In this document: in pieces, positions 33,231 to 42,506 of the stretch
Position numbering within the stretch: the first letter of the stretch is position 1
Layout of the letters: each line of letters begins with the position of its first letter
Virus record (IMG/VR): IMGVR_UViG_3300045999_010033
Location: 64,001-128,000 of that record
Length of the DNA stretch: 64,000 bases
DNA from: a virus
Direction: 5' to 3' (one strand)
Program-made: the position numbers and the translations under genes
Notes under the pieces: model-generated
Databases searched by the model: none
What the model was told of the DNA's origin: nothing
The model's input: only the letters and a program-made list of their open reading frames with translations

Positions 33231-33455
33231 TTATAATGTTAAGTATTTGTATGATTTTATTTTTTCTATTTCTTTTGTCAATTCACTACATATTTCATAT
33301 TCTTCTATGTTAGAGAAATATGGAAGAATATGCTGTATCATCTCAATCTTTTGAATTGCTCTGTAACCTTCAAATGTAAAATTATCATTTTTCATTACAC
33401 TATACATATTCCACATAGATTTATGTAAAATTTCCGTTTTTAAGGTTTCTTGCAT
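33231..33455 (-). CDS. Small helical protein in the clamp-loader operon
   Basis: A 74-residue, mainly helical protein (KSMWNMYSVMKNDNFTFEGY, CSELTKEIEKIKSYKYL). No family is recognised. It lies 4 bases after the gp44-like gene stop and 11 bases before the zinc-ribbon gene. Confidence 0.5.
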   Translation of the reverse strand: MQETLKTEILHKSMWNMYSVMKNDNFTFEGYRAIQKIEMIQHILPYFSNIEEYEICSELTKEIEKIKSYKYLTL

Positions 33456-33459
33456 AATT

Positions 33460-34407
33460 TTATTTTATAATATTAAGTATTTGAATCATAGTAGATGCAA
33501 ATACAATTTCTTTGTCCACTACCAAAGCATCTTTCGACATCCCATCTGCTATGGTTAGAATAACATTAGCCGTATTGCCTGCAGCATATTCATCAACTTT
33601 ATCATAAAGCATAGTATAGATTTCCGAATAATCATTTAGTTTATTATCTGCAACTGCTTGTCTTATTGACATGAACATATTACGTTTGTCCAAATCTGAT
33701 TTAAGAATCTCTACTAATTTTGTCTGAAAGTTTGATTCCACCATTATTTGGTGGTCTACTTTCAATTCACCTCTTGCCGATTGAAGTTGGCATGTATTAG
33801 TTATCTTACGAATATCGGGATAGTATGAATTGATAATATCAACCAAATTCTTTGGGTCAAATTTAATACCTTCTGCATTTAGAATATTAGACATTTGTAC
33901 TGCCACATCCTTTTTAGTCGGAGGAGTTATTGCGAAAGATTGACACCGGCTTTGAATCGGGTCAATAATTTTCTCAATGTAATTACACGTCAAAATGAAT
34001 CGGCAATGCTTACTGAATGTTTCCATTAGGTTACGAAGGATTGCCTGCGCGTTTGGAGTCATATAATCAAACTCATCAAGTATAATCACTTTGAATCCTG
34101 CGAATCCAACGGACGATGCAAAATTCTTTACTTTTGTTCTTACCGTCTCCACATTGTTTTCATCCGAAGCGTTTATAATCATACTATCACATTTAATAGT
34201 ATTAACAATCAGCTTTGCCAATGTGGTCTTACCGGTGCCCGGTTTTCCATAGAAAAGCAGATGTGGAATATCATTGGCAGTAAGATAATGCTGTATTGTT
34301 TCTTTTACCATTTGATTACCTACGTACTCCGAAAGGTTTGTAGGACGGTATTTTTCACACCAAAGACTGTGTTCTCTTTTATTTATATCATTTGCGAAAA
34401 AACTCAT
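33460..34407 (-). CDS. Clamp-loader AAA+ ATPase, gp44-like
   Basis: A 315-residue AAA+ protein: LWCEKYRPTNLSEYVGNQ, Walker A LFYGKPGTGKTTLA (about residue 51), Walker B KVIILDEFDYM, sensor 1 RFILTCNYIEKI and the arginine finger SRCQSF. This is the motif order of T4 gp44 and archaeal or eukaryotic RFC small subunits. It forms the ATPase of the loader that opens the gp45-like clamp (35148-35861); the gp62-like partner is two genes downstream. Confidence 0.92.
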   Translation of the reverse strand: MSFFANDINKREHSLWCEKYRPTNLSEYVGNQMVKETIQHYLTANDIPHLLFYGKPGTGKTTLAKLIVNTIKCDSMIINASDENNVETVRTKVKNFASSVGFAGFKVIILDEFDYMTPNAQAILRNLMETFSKHCRFILTCNYIEKIIDPIQSRCQSFAITPPTKKDVAVQMSNILNAEGIKFDPKNLVDIINSYYPDIRKITNTCQLQSARGELKVDHQIMVESNFQTKLVEILKSDLDKRNMFMSIRQAVADNKLNDYSEIYTMLYDKVDEYAAGNTANVILTIADGMSKDALVVDKEIVFASTMIQILNIIK

Positions 34408-34415
34408 ATATTTTT

Positions 34416-34841
34416 TTATTTTCCAGTTGAACCAAATCCACCTTCACCACGTTCTGTATCTGATAATTCTGTAACTTCTTTAACTATAAATTGTGGACAA
34501 GCTACTATCACAAGTTGCGCAATTTTATCACCAACATTGTATGATGATAACATTGGGTTATTTACTTTATTAAACACACACATAATCTGTCCACGATATC
34601 CACTATCTATAACTCCAACCGAATTCGCCAAACTCAAATTTGTTTTAGAAACCGATGAACGTGGAAACAATAGCCCCACATAACCTTCGGGTATTTCTAC
34701 TGCGATTCCAGTCCCATATTTTATTTGTTGCATGGATTCTTCCAATACTTCCGTCGCAACCAAATCCAAACCGGCGTCACCCGGTTTGGCGTATGATGGT
34801 ATAATTGCAGTATCGTTTAGCTTTTTAAACTTTAAAACCAT
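34416..34841 (-). CDS. dut: dUTPase
   Basis: About 141 residues with all five trimeric dUTPase motifs: PGDAGLDLVA (1), FPRSSVS (2), GVIDSGYRGQI (3, with the catalytic Asp), DKIAQLVI (4) and RGEGGFGSTG (5). It hydrolyses dUTP to dUMP, feeding ThyA and keeping uracil out of DNA. The frame extends to 34862 with a TTG; I use ATG 34841, which leaves a 10-base gap to the upstream stop. Motif 1 codons form a perfect 9-base-pair inverted repeat (34766-34789). Confidence 0.94.
   Translation of the reverse strand: MVLKFKKLNDTAIIPSYAKPGDAGLDLVATEVLEESMQQIKYGTGIAVEIPEGYVGLLFPRSSVSKTNLSLANSVGVIDSGYRGQIMCVFNKVNNPMLSSYNVGDKIAQLVIVACPQFIVKEVTELSDTERGEGGFGSTGK
34766..34789 (-). repeat. Intragenic hairpin, perfect 9-bp stem
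   Basis: CCAAACCGG at 34766-34774 is the perfect reverse complement of CCGGTTTGG at 34781-34789, with a 6-base loop. It lies within the dUTPase motif 1 codons near the 5-prime end of the gene. Both arms are unusually G+C-rich for this genome. Confidence 0.8.
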
Positions 34842-34851
34842 ATTGTTTATT

Positions 34852-35136
34852 TTAATTTTCAAGTCGTTTCTTCTCCCTTTCTAATCGAGTGGTTTCACTC
34901 ATTGGTCTAGCGAACAATTTAAATATCATACCTTTATCCGAAAATGATACGCTAGAATTGGATGTAGGTTCAATTCTTAAAATCAATTCGCCGGCATCTT
35001 CATCAGTATCAGACCATGCAAAAACCACCGGCTCGTTATCAAAAAATTGAAAACACCATTCTGCTTGCTGAAATTGTTCAGTTTGTTGTACTTGTTGTTC
35101 TTCTATTGGAAAAAGTTCTAATTGTGTAGATTCCAT
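34852..35136 (-). CDS. Small acidic hypothetical protein
   Basis: From ATG 35136, 94 residues: MESTQLELFPIEEQQVQQTE with a Gln/Glu-rich start, then WCFQFFDNEPVVFAWSDTDE and ILRIEPTSNSSVSFSDKGMI, a beta-rich core, and a charged helical tail. The longer frame to 35181 would overlap the clamp gene and adds unlikely sequence. No family is recognised; its place between the clamp and dUTPase genes suggests early expression. Confidence 0.6.
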   Translation of the reverse strand: MESTQLELFPIEEQQVQQTEQFQQAEWCFQFFDNEPVVFAWSDTDEDAGELILRIEPTSNSSVSFSDKGMIFKLFARPMSETTRLEREKKRLEN

Positions 35137-35147
35137 AATTTTATTTT

Positions 35148-35861
35148 TTAGTTTGAAATTTCGACAAGATAATAACGACAATCAAATTCATCAATTTTGA
35201 ATTGAATATGCGCGAGTCCATTGGCAGATACCATAAGTTTTGCTGCAGATGCTTCTTTATTTGCTGTCAAAATTTCTTTCAAATATTTTGCCGAAAATGA
35301 AATTGGTTGCACTTCGGTTGCATATGATTTTTCACATACAAAAGTAACGCGATTTGTAGAAATTGAACTATAACCAATCGCCATCTTTAAATCTCCATCT
35401 TCAGTAAATACTGTAAAGGTATCAACATCACTCAGAGCACCTTTTGCTTTGATAAATTTATCAATCATCATTGGTGTCATTTCAATTGTGATATCAAAAT
35501 CGGGAAGTGTTTTCAAATCAGGAACCGTAGGAATTACCCCCAAATCTGCAAGTTGATAGCTAGTTTCAGTATTATCTGAACTCAATTTGAGTGATACGGC
35601 TTTATCGTTTTGTGTATCAACTTTTAGTGCAACATCGTTATCCAAAATGCCTAAAAGGTTTTTTAGAAGTGATGTTGTGTAAATTCCAATGTTAAATTCG
35701 GGTTCAGTAAATTTACCCAAATCCACTTCACCTAACATTGTTTTATCATCCGAAATAAAACGTACTGAAAGTTTTTGTTCTTCTGATTTCCATGCAACCG
35801 ATTCAATCAATCCACCCAATGCATACTTTTGAATGAAACGTGTCAAATTTTGTTTGTTCAT
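35148..35861 (-). CDS. DNA polymerase sliding clamp, gp45-like
   Basis: A 237-residue protein with two similar alpha/beta halves: LTRFIQKYALGGLIESVAWK and DKFIKAKGALSDVDTFTVFT both follow the PCNA-like helix-strand pattern, and it ends FKIDEFDCRYYLVEIS. The length is close to T4 gp45 (228). It is expected to form a trimeric ring around DNA that tethers the polymerase and, in T4, activates late transcription. It is the first gene after the promoter-like site at 35891-35920, directly ahead of the loader genes. Confidence 0.85.
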   Translation of the reverse strand: MNKQNLTRFIQKYALGGLIESVAWKSEEQKLSVRFISDDKTMLGEVDLGKFTEPEFNIGIYTTSLLKNLLGILDNDVALKVDTQNDKAVSLKLSSDNTETSYQLADLGVIPTVPDLKTLPDFDITIEMTPMMIDKFIKAKGALSDVDTFTVFTEDGDLKMAIGYSSISTNRVTFVCEKSYATEVQPISFSAKYLKEILTANKEASAAKLMVSANGLAHIQFKIDEFDCRYYLVEISN

Positions 35862-35890
35862 AATTTTTTTTTTTAAGATTTATGTTTTTA

Positions 35891-35920
35891 CAATATAAGG
35901 AAAATTTATCAAAATTCAAA
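35891..35920 (-). promoter_or_regulatory. Promoter-like site for the clamp/loader operon
   Basis: On the minus strand TTTG (35917-35920) is followed after 19 bases by TATATTG (35891-35897), with TTTTCCT before the -7 box. It overlaps the 3-prime end of the polymerase gene and leaves a leader of about 25 bases before the clamp ATG at 35861. Confidence 0.65.
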
Positions 35921-38461
35921 AAATTTCTTAGCCTTTTGCGTTTCAGGAGTTGGTTTCGTCCATTTTAGTGCGTTATAGAAATCATCAATTTTATTATCCA
36001 ATTCTGCTTTATAAATACCCTCTCTATCAATATAGTTGGTTATAAAATCCATTATCTCCTGCGGGTCATTATAATCTCTAAAAGCCACTGCTTCGAGCCC
36101 TAATGGGTTTGTTTTAAGGTACACCCACTTAACTTTATCACCATCACGTATTGGTTCGTGTTTGAATGGGCAGTTGAAAAATTTAAGAAGTCTATTGTAG
36201 GATATTCCTGCTTTTACGTGAGCAGGTGTTCCTTTTTCAAAGTTTGCTACCGTATCTCCTTTTTTCCATCCGGCATCATATTTACTCAATTCTTTAACTG
36301 CTCCACCTTTTGCTATTTTATTTACAGGAACATTGATTAGGTTTTTTTTAAACTCCATAAGTTCACCATCAATATGTTCTTTGGACTTACCCATTAGGAT
36401 TTCTTTTAACATCTTTGCCATAAAATCCTGAAACGCTTTCGGAAACGATGAACGAACCACATCCAATCCTTTAACATCAAGTTTATCACATTTGATTCCA
36501 TTTTTTAGAACCATCCATTGAGCGTAACGTTTCTTTGCTACCCAAAATCCAGCCTTACTAATATATTCCTTTTTAATTTCGAAGCGATGCTTTTCTTTTG
36601 GAATGAAAAAGAATTTCTCTGCAAATATATCGTAAAACTTATTTAGGAATGCCTGCGTTTCTTCTGCAACGGTATTGACTTCTTGTGCCATCCTTTGTTC
36701 ATCAAACTCTTTGTATTCTGGATATCTATGTTTAATCAATGGCTCTGCCATCATATAGATAGAGTCGGTATCAATATAAACATTGTAATCATCTTTTGTT
36801 CCGAGTTCTTTCCAATATTTGATGTTTGCCATTTCCGCCGTTTTCTTAATAACAGTTTGGCCCGTAACAGTAACTGCCTCCGCATTATCAATATCGTAAA
36901 ACCGAAAGGCAGGAAGACCAAGAACACCATACATAGAATTAAGAAGGATTTTCTGAACCAGCTGCCTTTTAGCATAAAATTCATATTTTTCCGTATCGCC
37001 CGCATCACCATACTGCTTTTCTAATTTTCTAAATTCAACACGTTTTTCAAACCAGTCATTTAGAATATCTGCAATAAGGCCCGGTGAATCTTGAGAGTAT
37101 AGAACTCCATTTGCAGCAACACCTAAATTACCATCTATAATTACTTCATTTAATTCTTTTCTATTGTATTCATATTGGCTACCATCTTTTCCAACTAATT
37201 TATAAATCTGGTCTTCACCTTTAATCCATTTCTCTGGATTCCAATTTTGAATTTTACCAACCTTTGTTTCGGGGCTGATATTTAGTGTCATAATGATTGA
37301 TGGGTACAGAGATGTCAAATCCAAGTCATAAATCCAGTCATACTTACCAACGATGGGTTCTTTAACATATGCTCCAATGAACTTTTCCTCATTATTATCT
37401 CGTAGTGCTTGCATCCTTTCTTTTCGGTCCTTTGGTTTGTTGGATGCAACCAGCCCTTTCTTTTTAAGATAAGCAAGACAAGCACCTTCCAACCACTTTG
37501 ATGAAAATATGTAATCTTCATATGGGACAAATCCTGCATGACATACTGCCCTACACAATTCAATGAACTGAAGTTTTTCATCCATTGCTACAATCAATTC
37601 TACATCCACAATGTTATACTCAATAAACTTTTCCAAATCCTTTTCAAAAAGCTCATCAAGATTGCCACCATATTCTACCTTACCTCTGCCAATTTCTTTT
37701 TTAGCTATATAATCCAAAGTGTAACTCGGTTCAAGTGTGTATGTGTAGGTTTTATATAGATTAAGATAATCTAATATATTCACCCCACCGAATGAATACT
37801 TTTGTCTATAAGGTGACCAAAAACATTGACCGATATGTGATAATCTATCTGCGTTTTGTTTACCACAAACGTTTTTAATTCGATTGTAAAGATATGGTAC
37901 ATCAAAAAAATCTATGTTCCAACCAGTTATGATCGTTGGACAAACTTCCTCGTAATAATTAAGGAAAGCAAGTAGGAGATTTTTCTCGTTATCAAAAACG
38001 TGGACGTTAGCCGCCTTATCATTTCTAACAAATTTTTTATTATCATTTTTTATAATTCGGTTTTTATCTAACACAAAAACATCATATTCACCTGCCATTG
38101 AATCGTGTGCGGCAATTGATGTTATTTCATTCATCGCTTGTTCGGTAGAAGGTAATCCCGTATTCATTTCAACTTCAATATCAAACGCCATTATCCGATG
38201 GCCGGTAGAAGGTAAATCCGAATCGTAAATATCTACAAGCACTCTAGTGGTTTCGGGAATATCCGCCTCAAAAAGTTCATCGGTATCATCTTTATCCCAA
38301 CTATGGATACGCGTTAATCTATCACCATACATTGAAAGGTGTTGCCCACGTGGGTCTTTTCTGTATGCATATTTTCTATATGGCATAGTAAAATACCCTT
38401 TTTGGTCATCCCAAATATGCATTGTATTTTTATGACGTTCGTAATATATATTTTGATACAT
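35909..38461 (-). CDS. Family B DNA polymerase, gp43-like
   Basis: An 850-residue replicative polymerase. The proofreading exonuclease motifs are MAFDIEVEMNTG (Exo I, Asp and Glu), GWNIDFFDVPYLYNR (Exo II) and YNIVDVELI (Exo III). Polymerase motif A is DLTSLYPSII, motif B KILLNSMYGVLG and motif C VYIDTDSIYM, all with catalytic Asp residues intact. The C-terminus ends KAKKFFEF, compatible with a clamp-binding tail. It works with the clamp, loader, helicase, SSB and exonuclease found in this window. A separate short family A polymerase is encoded at 59087-60328. Confidence 0.96.
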   Translation of the reverse strand: MYQNIYYERHKNTMHIWDDQKGYFTMPYRKYAYRKDPRGQHLSMYGDRLTRIHSWDKDDTDELFEADIPETTRVLVDIYDSDLPSTGHRIMAFDIEVEMNTGLPSTEQAMNEITSIAAHDSMAGEYDVFVLDKNRIIKNDNKKFVRNDKAANVHVFDNEKNLLLAFLNYYEEVCPTIITGWNIDFFDVPYLYNRIKNVCGKQNADRLSHIGQCFWSPYRQKYSFGGVNILDYLNLYKTYTYTLEPSYTLDYIAKKEIGRGKVEYGGNLDELFEKDLEKFIEYNIVDVELIVAMDEKLQFIELCRAVCHAGFVPYEDYIFSSKWLEGACLAYLKKKGLVASNKPKDRKERMQALRDNNEEKFIGAYVKEPIVGKYDWIYDLDLTSLYPSIIMTLNISPETKVGKIQNWNPEKWIKGEDQIYKLVGKDGSQYEYNRKELNEVIIDGNLGVAANGVLYSQDSPGLIADILNDWFEKRVEFRKLEKQYGDAGDTEKYEFYAKRQLVQKILLNSMYGVLGLPAFRFYDIDNAEAVTVTGQTVIKKTAEMANIKYWKELGTKDDYNVYIDTDSIYMMAEPLIKHRYPEYKEFDEQRMAQEVNTVAEETQAFLNKFYDIFAEKFFFIPKEKHRFEIKKEYISKAGFWVAKKRYAQWMVLKNGIKCDKLDVKGLDVVRSSFPKAFQDFMAKMLKEILMGKSKEHIDGELMEFKKNLINVPVNKIAKGGAVKELSKYDAGWKKGDTVANFEKGTPAHVKAGISYNRLLKFFNCPFKHEPIRDGDKVKWVYLKTNPLGLEAVAFRDYNDPQEIMDFITNYIDREGIYKAELDNKIDDFYNALKWTKPTPETQKAKKFFEF

Positions 38462-38465
38462 TTAA

Positions 38466-40106
38466 TTAAATTAAGTTTTGGTTTGTATAAACAATTGTTG
38501 CGTTCATCCAACCATTTGGTATAAACAAGTCTGCTTTGTGAATTACTTGTATTTTTTCAATTTCATTTAAATTCAATTTACCACTTTTTAAAATACTTTC
38601 CAATTTTTTTGCAAGATTATCACTATTTCCACCATGAACCCAAGTTATAGTTTTAAACTTATGTGGCATAATAATTCTTGCACACAATTCGGTAAGGTGT
38701 TCATCATCCATTTGATTGGATTGCCATTCTTGTAAATGTTTATCGGAAAATGTTAAATCCAATTTGAATAGATACGTGCTATCATCATTTTGAGTTATCT
38801 TATACGAATCAAGATTATTATCGTTTAATAGTTTGTGTGTGTTTAGTATAGTAACCGCGTGTGATACGTGTGATGTATCTTTTAGAATGTTTTTATAATT
38901 TTCAATTTCCGCATCTTCATTCTTTTTGAGTCTAACATTGGATGTATCGGCTAATAAATTATGAAATTTGGCAATCTTTTTAACCAAATCTCTTAACGCG
39001 ATTGGAAACGTCGTATTTCTAAATTTAACTTTTAATCTAGCAAAAGGTATCATCGATTCTGGAGTTAAAACAAATATCCATTTTCTGTTATTATATTCCG
39101 CCGGCCATTGACTAGAATTCGGCCACAAATAAATGGTTGCAATATAAGTACCATCGGGTGATACTACATCTACTGTTGGTTTATCTAACTCTGACAAGTG
39201 TAATGGATGAATGTTTTGTTGCCCATTTGACATTCTATATAGAGTTTGTAATTTGTCAGTTTGAGATTTTCTAATAGTTTCATATGTGAATAAGTTTCCC
39301 ATATATTTTTCACCATCTAAATCAATTATATGCAACATATCACCATCATCAGCCGAGACCTGCTTCATATCAATATAATGCCTTATCAAATTTCCACAAT
39401 TTGATGGAAAATAATAATGTGAAAGTTTATTACTTTGTACAATTTCATCATTTTCAATCAGTTCATATTTCAATTGTTTCCCTATTCTATATTGATATCT
39501 AACTCTAGAAAACTCAATTAGCCCATAATAATCTATTTTAAATGGTAATCCTTTAAATAATTTAGATTTACTATACCAACCATTATAACTTTTCCCTAAC
39601 CCATGCTTTTCAATAAATTCATCAAATTCAACTTCATAAACATCCACAATTATTTTAACCAACGATTTTGTAAATTGTGTGGGTGTTAATGCCTCAATTG
39701 GATCTGTTGTTTCATAATTATATTTAGCAATACGATACTTGTTATCCGGAGTGACGTAGCCTATTTCTTCAAAATAGGAAAAATTATGTGGTGCGATTGA
39801 ACCACCTAATTGCGCCTGACCTACTGATTCACTTGTATTTCTTTTAATTTTACCTAAAGTTTTACCTATAAACTTTGTTTTGAAATCCTCATCGCTGCAC
39901 CTACTACTATTATTTGCTCGTAGTATATAGTAATCACCATCTTTATTTTTTACAATTTGGTTAATAACCATATTACCACCATAGCCTATGGAATTATCAT
40001 CCCATTCACTTAAAAAATTTTGACCGTTTATACCATGCTCATTTGGTTGATTTGCGATAAGAAAAGTTAAATCTTTTGAAAAGGTTTCAGAATACAATTT
40101 TTGCAT
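38466..40106 (-). CDS. Unknown protein with a possible GHKL-type ATPase N-terminus
   Basis: A 546-residue protein. Near the N-terminus, NFLSEWDDNSIGYGGNMVIN could be the N-box (Glu plus Asn) of GHKL ATPases such as gyrase B, MutL or MORC. It is followed by YYILRANNSSRCSDEDFKTK (where DNGxGM normally lies) and GKTLGKIKRNTSESVGQAQL then GGSIAPHNF (where the G2 lid lies). The match is imperfect. The C-terminal two thirds are strand-rich with no recognised domain (WIFVLTPESMIPFARLKVKF). It lies directly upstream of the polymerase gene (4 bases) and has its own promoter-like site. DNA topology, chaperone or defence roles are all possible. Confidence 0.4.
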   Translation of the reverse strand: MQKLYSETFSKDLTFLIANQPNEHGINGQNFLSEWDDNSIGYGGNMVINQIVKNKDGDYYILRANNSSRCSDEDFKTKFIGKTLGKIKRNTSESVGQAQLGGSIAPHNFSYFEEIGYVTPDNKYRIAKYNYETTDPIEALTPTQFTKSLVKIIVDVYEVEFDEFIEKHGLGKSYNGWYSKSKLFKGLPFKIDYYGLIEFSRVRYQYRIGKQLKYELIENDEIVQSNKLSHYYFPSNCGNLIRHYIDMKQVSADDGDMLHIIDLDGEKYMGNLFTYETIRKSQTDKLQTLYRMSNGQQNIHPLHLSELDKPTVDVVSPDGTYIATIYLWPNSSQWPAEYNNRKWIFVLTPESMIPFARLKVKFRNTTFPIALRDLVKKIAKFHNLLADTSNVRLKKNEDAEIENYKNILKDTSHVSHAVTILNTHKLLNDNNLDSYKITQNDDSTYLFKLDLTFSDKHLQEWQSNQMDDEHLTELCARIIMPHKFKTITWVHGGNSDNLAKKLESILKSGKLNLNEIEKIQVIHKADLFIPNGWMNATIVYTNQNLI

Positions 40107-40132
40107 ATTTTATGTTTTAAACTTTGATAAGT

Positions 40133-40164
40133 CTAATATACACAAATTATTTCATATTTCCAAA
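40133..40164 (-). promoter_or_regulatory. Promoter-like site upstream of the GHKL-like/polymerase unit
   Basis: On the minus strand TTTG (40161-40164, extended TTTGGAAATATG) is followed after 20 bases by TATATTAG (40133-40140). The gap between the PLP gene and the ATG at 40106 contains no ORF, in keeping with a regulatory role. Confidence 0.6.
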
Positions 40165-40169
40165 AGGCG

Positions 40170-41009
40170 TTAGAACTTGTAAAGTCCCCCAATATTCCAA
40201 AATAATATAGTACCCTCCAAAGTATCAATGTTTTCTTCTAACCATTTCCATTGCTTAATATCCCAAAATTGATTACATGGAAATGGTGCGGAGTACCCAT
40301 TTAGTCTATTTTCAAAAGGATATTCGGATTTTCGAACATTTATGGGTATGTGTATTCCACTTTTTTTAAGTGTTTTATTAATTGAATGAACCGATGATAC
40401 ACACGTTGACCAAACCTTCTTATTAGTTTTTGGAAAAAAATCTTTTAGTTCTTCTCTATAAAATCCCCTCACTAATCCCGATAGTGTTACGCCACTACCA
40501 CTTGAAACTACTAAATTATCAAAATGTGAAAATGGTAATATCCTATCTGCTAAATAATCCTTATAGTAATCGTGATCAAATGCGTATGGTAACATTTGCC
40601 ATTCGTTTTTATTGGCATCCCTTTTTAAGGAATTATACATTACCTGCATCATGTTTGGTTTAATAGGATTTAAGTGCGTTTTAGGATATGAATTTTTAAT
40701 AAAATCAATATACTCTTTTGATATTTTTTTAGAATCAGGATATGATGCATAAAATTCAATATCCAATTCCTCACATATTGCCGCCAATACCCACGCCGTC
40801 CAACTGCCATCTACTGAAAGATGTGTCAGTGGTCTATCTTTCTTTATATATTTTTTAACCAATTCATACACCGCGGCAGTTTTGCCCCAAGGTGGTAAAA
40901 TTGTACCATCTCCCATTAAATCATCTCTTTTTACCCAAACATCTCTTCCTTTTACTTTATACAATTCCAAAGGTGTGTTCTCATTAAGACCGTTTAATTT
41001 TATGTCCAT
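40170..41009 (-). CDS. PLP-dependent enzyme of the ACC deaminase/D-cysteine desulfhydrase type
   Basis: A 279-residue fold-type II PLP enzyme. DVWVKRDDLMGDG is the family start, Lys43 in PPWGKTAAVYEL matches the Schiff-base Lys (NKxRK in relatives), LSVDGSWTAWVLAAICEELD covers the Asn/Ser loop that stacks on PLP, and VVSSGSGVTLSGLVRGF is the phosphate-binding glycine loop. The end ILFWNIGGLYKF corresponds to the LFIHTGG ending, so the protein looks complete though short (usual 320-340). The substrate would be an amino acid or amino-acid-like group. It overlaps the AsnB-like gene by 10 bases, tying their functions together. Confidence 0.82.
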   Translation of the reverse strand: MDIKLNGLNENTPLELYKVKGRDVWVKRDDLMGDGTILPPWGKTAAVYELVKKYIKKDRPLTHLSVDGSWTAWVLAAICEELDIEFYASYPDSKKISKEYIDFIKNSYPKTHLNPIKPNMMQVMYNSLKRDANKNEWQMLPYAFDHDYYKDYLADRILPFSHFDNLVVSSGSGVTLSGLVRGFYREELKDFFPKTNKKVWSTCVSSVHSINKTLKKSGIHIPINVRKSEYPFENRLNGYSAPFPCNQFWDIKQWKWLEENIDTLEGTILFWNIGGLYKF

Positions 41010-42505
41010 TTGTAGATTCCTTTATCGTTATTAAATAATTCATCACGCATATGTTTGGGTGAGAATCCATATATTTTCTCAAAATTATCCGATATGACAT
41101 ATGTCAAGTTTTTACGATTTTTAAAATTAATTATAGGGTCGTTGATAATAATATCTTCAATATATGTTTTAAAGTTTGTACCTTTTTGAAAGGCCCGCTT
41201 TTCTTGATCTAATATTTCGTCAGGTAGTTTTCCTCTAAACGCGTTTGCCAGAGGTAATTTCCATTGATTTCCTACCGAAAGAAATTCATTTGGTAAGTTT
41301 GTAGTATAATTTAAAAAATCTACATCAAAAAATGGACAACGCAATTCAATTGTACCGTAATTCATAAAGATTGTATTTCCTCTCAATAAGTTACCGTAGT
41401 ATTGTTTTTCAAACAACTTTTTTCGAATATCACTCCAATCGGGTTTTTTGCTAAACATTCTGAACATACCATATGATCCGTACGCCTCATCTGAGCCTTC
41501 ACCACTAAACGCAACTTTGATGCCATCCTTTGCCATTTGTTCGGCAATAAATGATTGTAAAACTCCCACTTCCATCTGAACCGTTGATGGGTATTCAATA
41601 ACTTTTATAGATTCAAGAAACCTTTGCTTTATTATAGCATCATCTTTCGGTACAAAAACTTCAACAAGTTCTATCCCCAAATATTTGGCACAAACTCTTG
41701 CTTTTTGCAAATCTTTTGATGATTGGTCAAACGCAATCGTATATGCTTTAAGATTTGGTATCCGCTTAGATAATAGGTAAGTAATTACTGCAGAATCGAT
41801 TCCACCACTCAGAGAAGTTGCAATCGGGACATCCGATAATAATCTCTTATCTACTGCAGTTTCCAATAACTTAAATGTTGTTTCCGAAACGTCTTCGTGT
41901 GATGTTGCTTCGGTTGGTGTTTCTGAAAAAGAAAAATAGTAATCACTGCATACTTTTAATTTATTTGTATCAAGATTAATTTCTACAAGAGAATTTTTTG
42001 GTACAAATTTAATTTCAGAACTTCTATATTTTGTTGCGATTGCCTTTATTTCACTTGCAATTATATATTCGTTTTTGTTCAGGATATATAATGGTAGTTT
42101 CCCAACCCAATCTCTAGATAAAATCAATTTATTTTTATCGTAAATAACAAAAGAAAACATACCAGTTAACCTGCGTAGTTCGTTTTCTTTATATAAAAAC
42201 AATATTATTTCCGAATCTGAATTTGATTTAAACGTATATCCTCTCTTTTCATATTCTAATCTGAGTTCCGGATAATTCCATATTTCTCCATTTACTATTA
42301 ACCAAGTATTTTCATATTGCATTGGTTGGTTACCCGATTCGGATATATCATTTATAGACAATCGATTGTGTCCTAATATTATTTTTTTATCTTTGTATGT
42401 AAATTCTTGAATACCTCTATTATCTTTGCCACGATGCTCAATCTCGTTAAGCATTGTGTTTACATCATCTTTACTACAACCAATTGTTGCAACAATTCCA
42501 CACAT
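41000..42505 (-). CDS. Asparagine-synthetase-like glutamine amidotransferase
   Basis: A 501-residue protein with MCGIVATIG at the start (Cys2 is the glutaminase nucleophile), LGHNRLSINDIS and LIVNGEIWNYPELR in the class II amidotransferase domain. A synthetase domain follows, with the ATP-pyrophosphatase loop SLSGGIDSAVITYLLSKR and FSGEGSDEAYGSYGMF. All key residues are present, so it should transfer glutamine-derived ammonia onto an adenylylated carboxylate. Asparagine itself seems an odd product for a phage. Relatives of AsnB amidate other substrates, and its position between a TS-fold protein and a PLP enzyme suggests a role in making a modified nucleotide. Confidence 0.88.
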   Translation of the reverse strand: MCGIVATIGCSKDDVNTMLNEIEHRGKDNRGIQEFTYKDKKIILGHNRLSINDISESGNQPMQYENTWLIVNGEIWNYPELRLEYEKRGYTFKSNSDSEIILFLYKENELRRLTGMFSFVIYDKNKLILSRDWVGKLPLYILNKNEYIIASEIKAIATKYRSSEIKFVPKNSLVEINLDTNKLKVCSDYYFSFSETPTEATSHEDVSETTFKLLETAVDKRLLSDVPIATSLSGGIDSAVITYLLSKRIPNLKAYTIAFDQSSKDLQKARVCAKYLGIELVEVFVPKDDAIIKQRFLESIKVIEYPSTVQMEVGVLQSFIAEQMAKDGIKVAFSGEGSDEAYGSYGMFRMFSKKPDWSDIRKKLFEKQYYGNLLRGNTIFMNYGTIELRCPFFDVDFLNYTTNLPNEFLSVGNQWKLPLANAFRGKLPDEILDQEKRAFQKGTNFKTYIEDIIINDPIINFKNRKNLTYVISDNFEKIYGFSPKHMRDELFNNDKGIYKWT

Positions 42506-42506
42506 A

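Noticed and set aside
41383-41598. Minus-strand frame of 71 codons inside the AsnB-like gene, and others such as 36751-37011, 37315-37581 and 47561-47785
   Set aside because: They are alternative frames within strongly supported genes on the same strand, with no motif and no start context.
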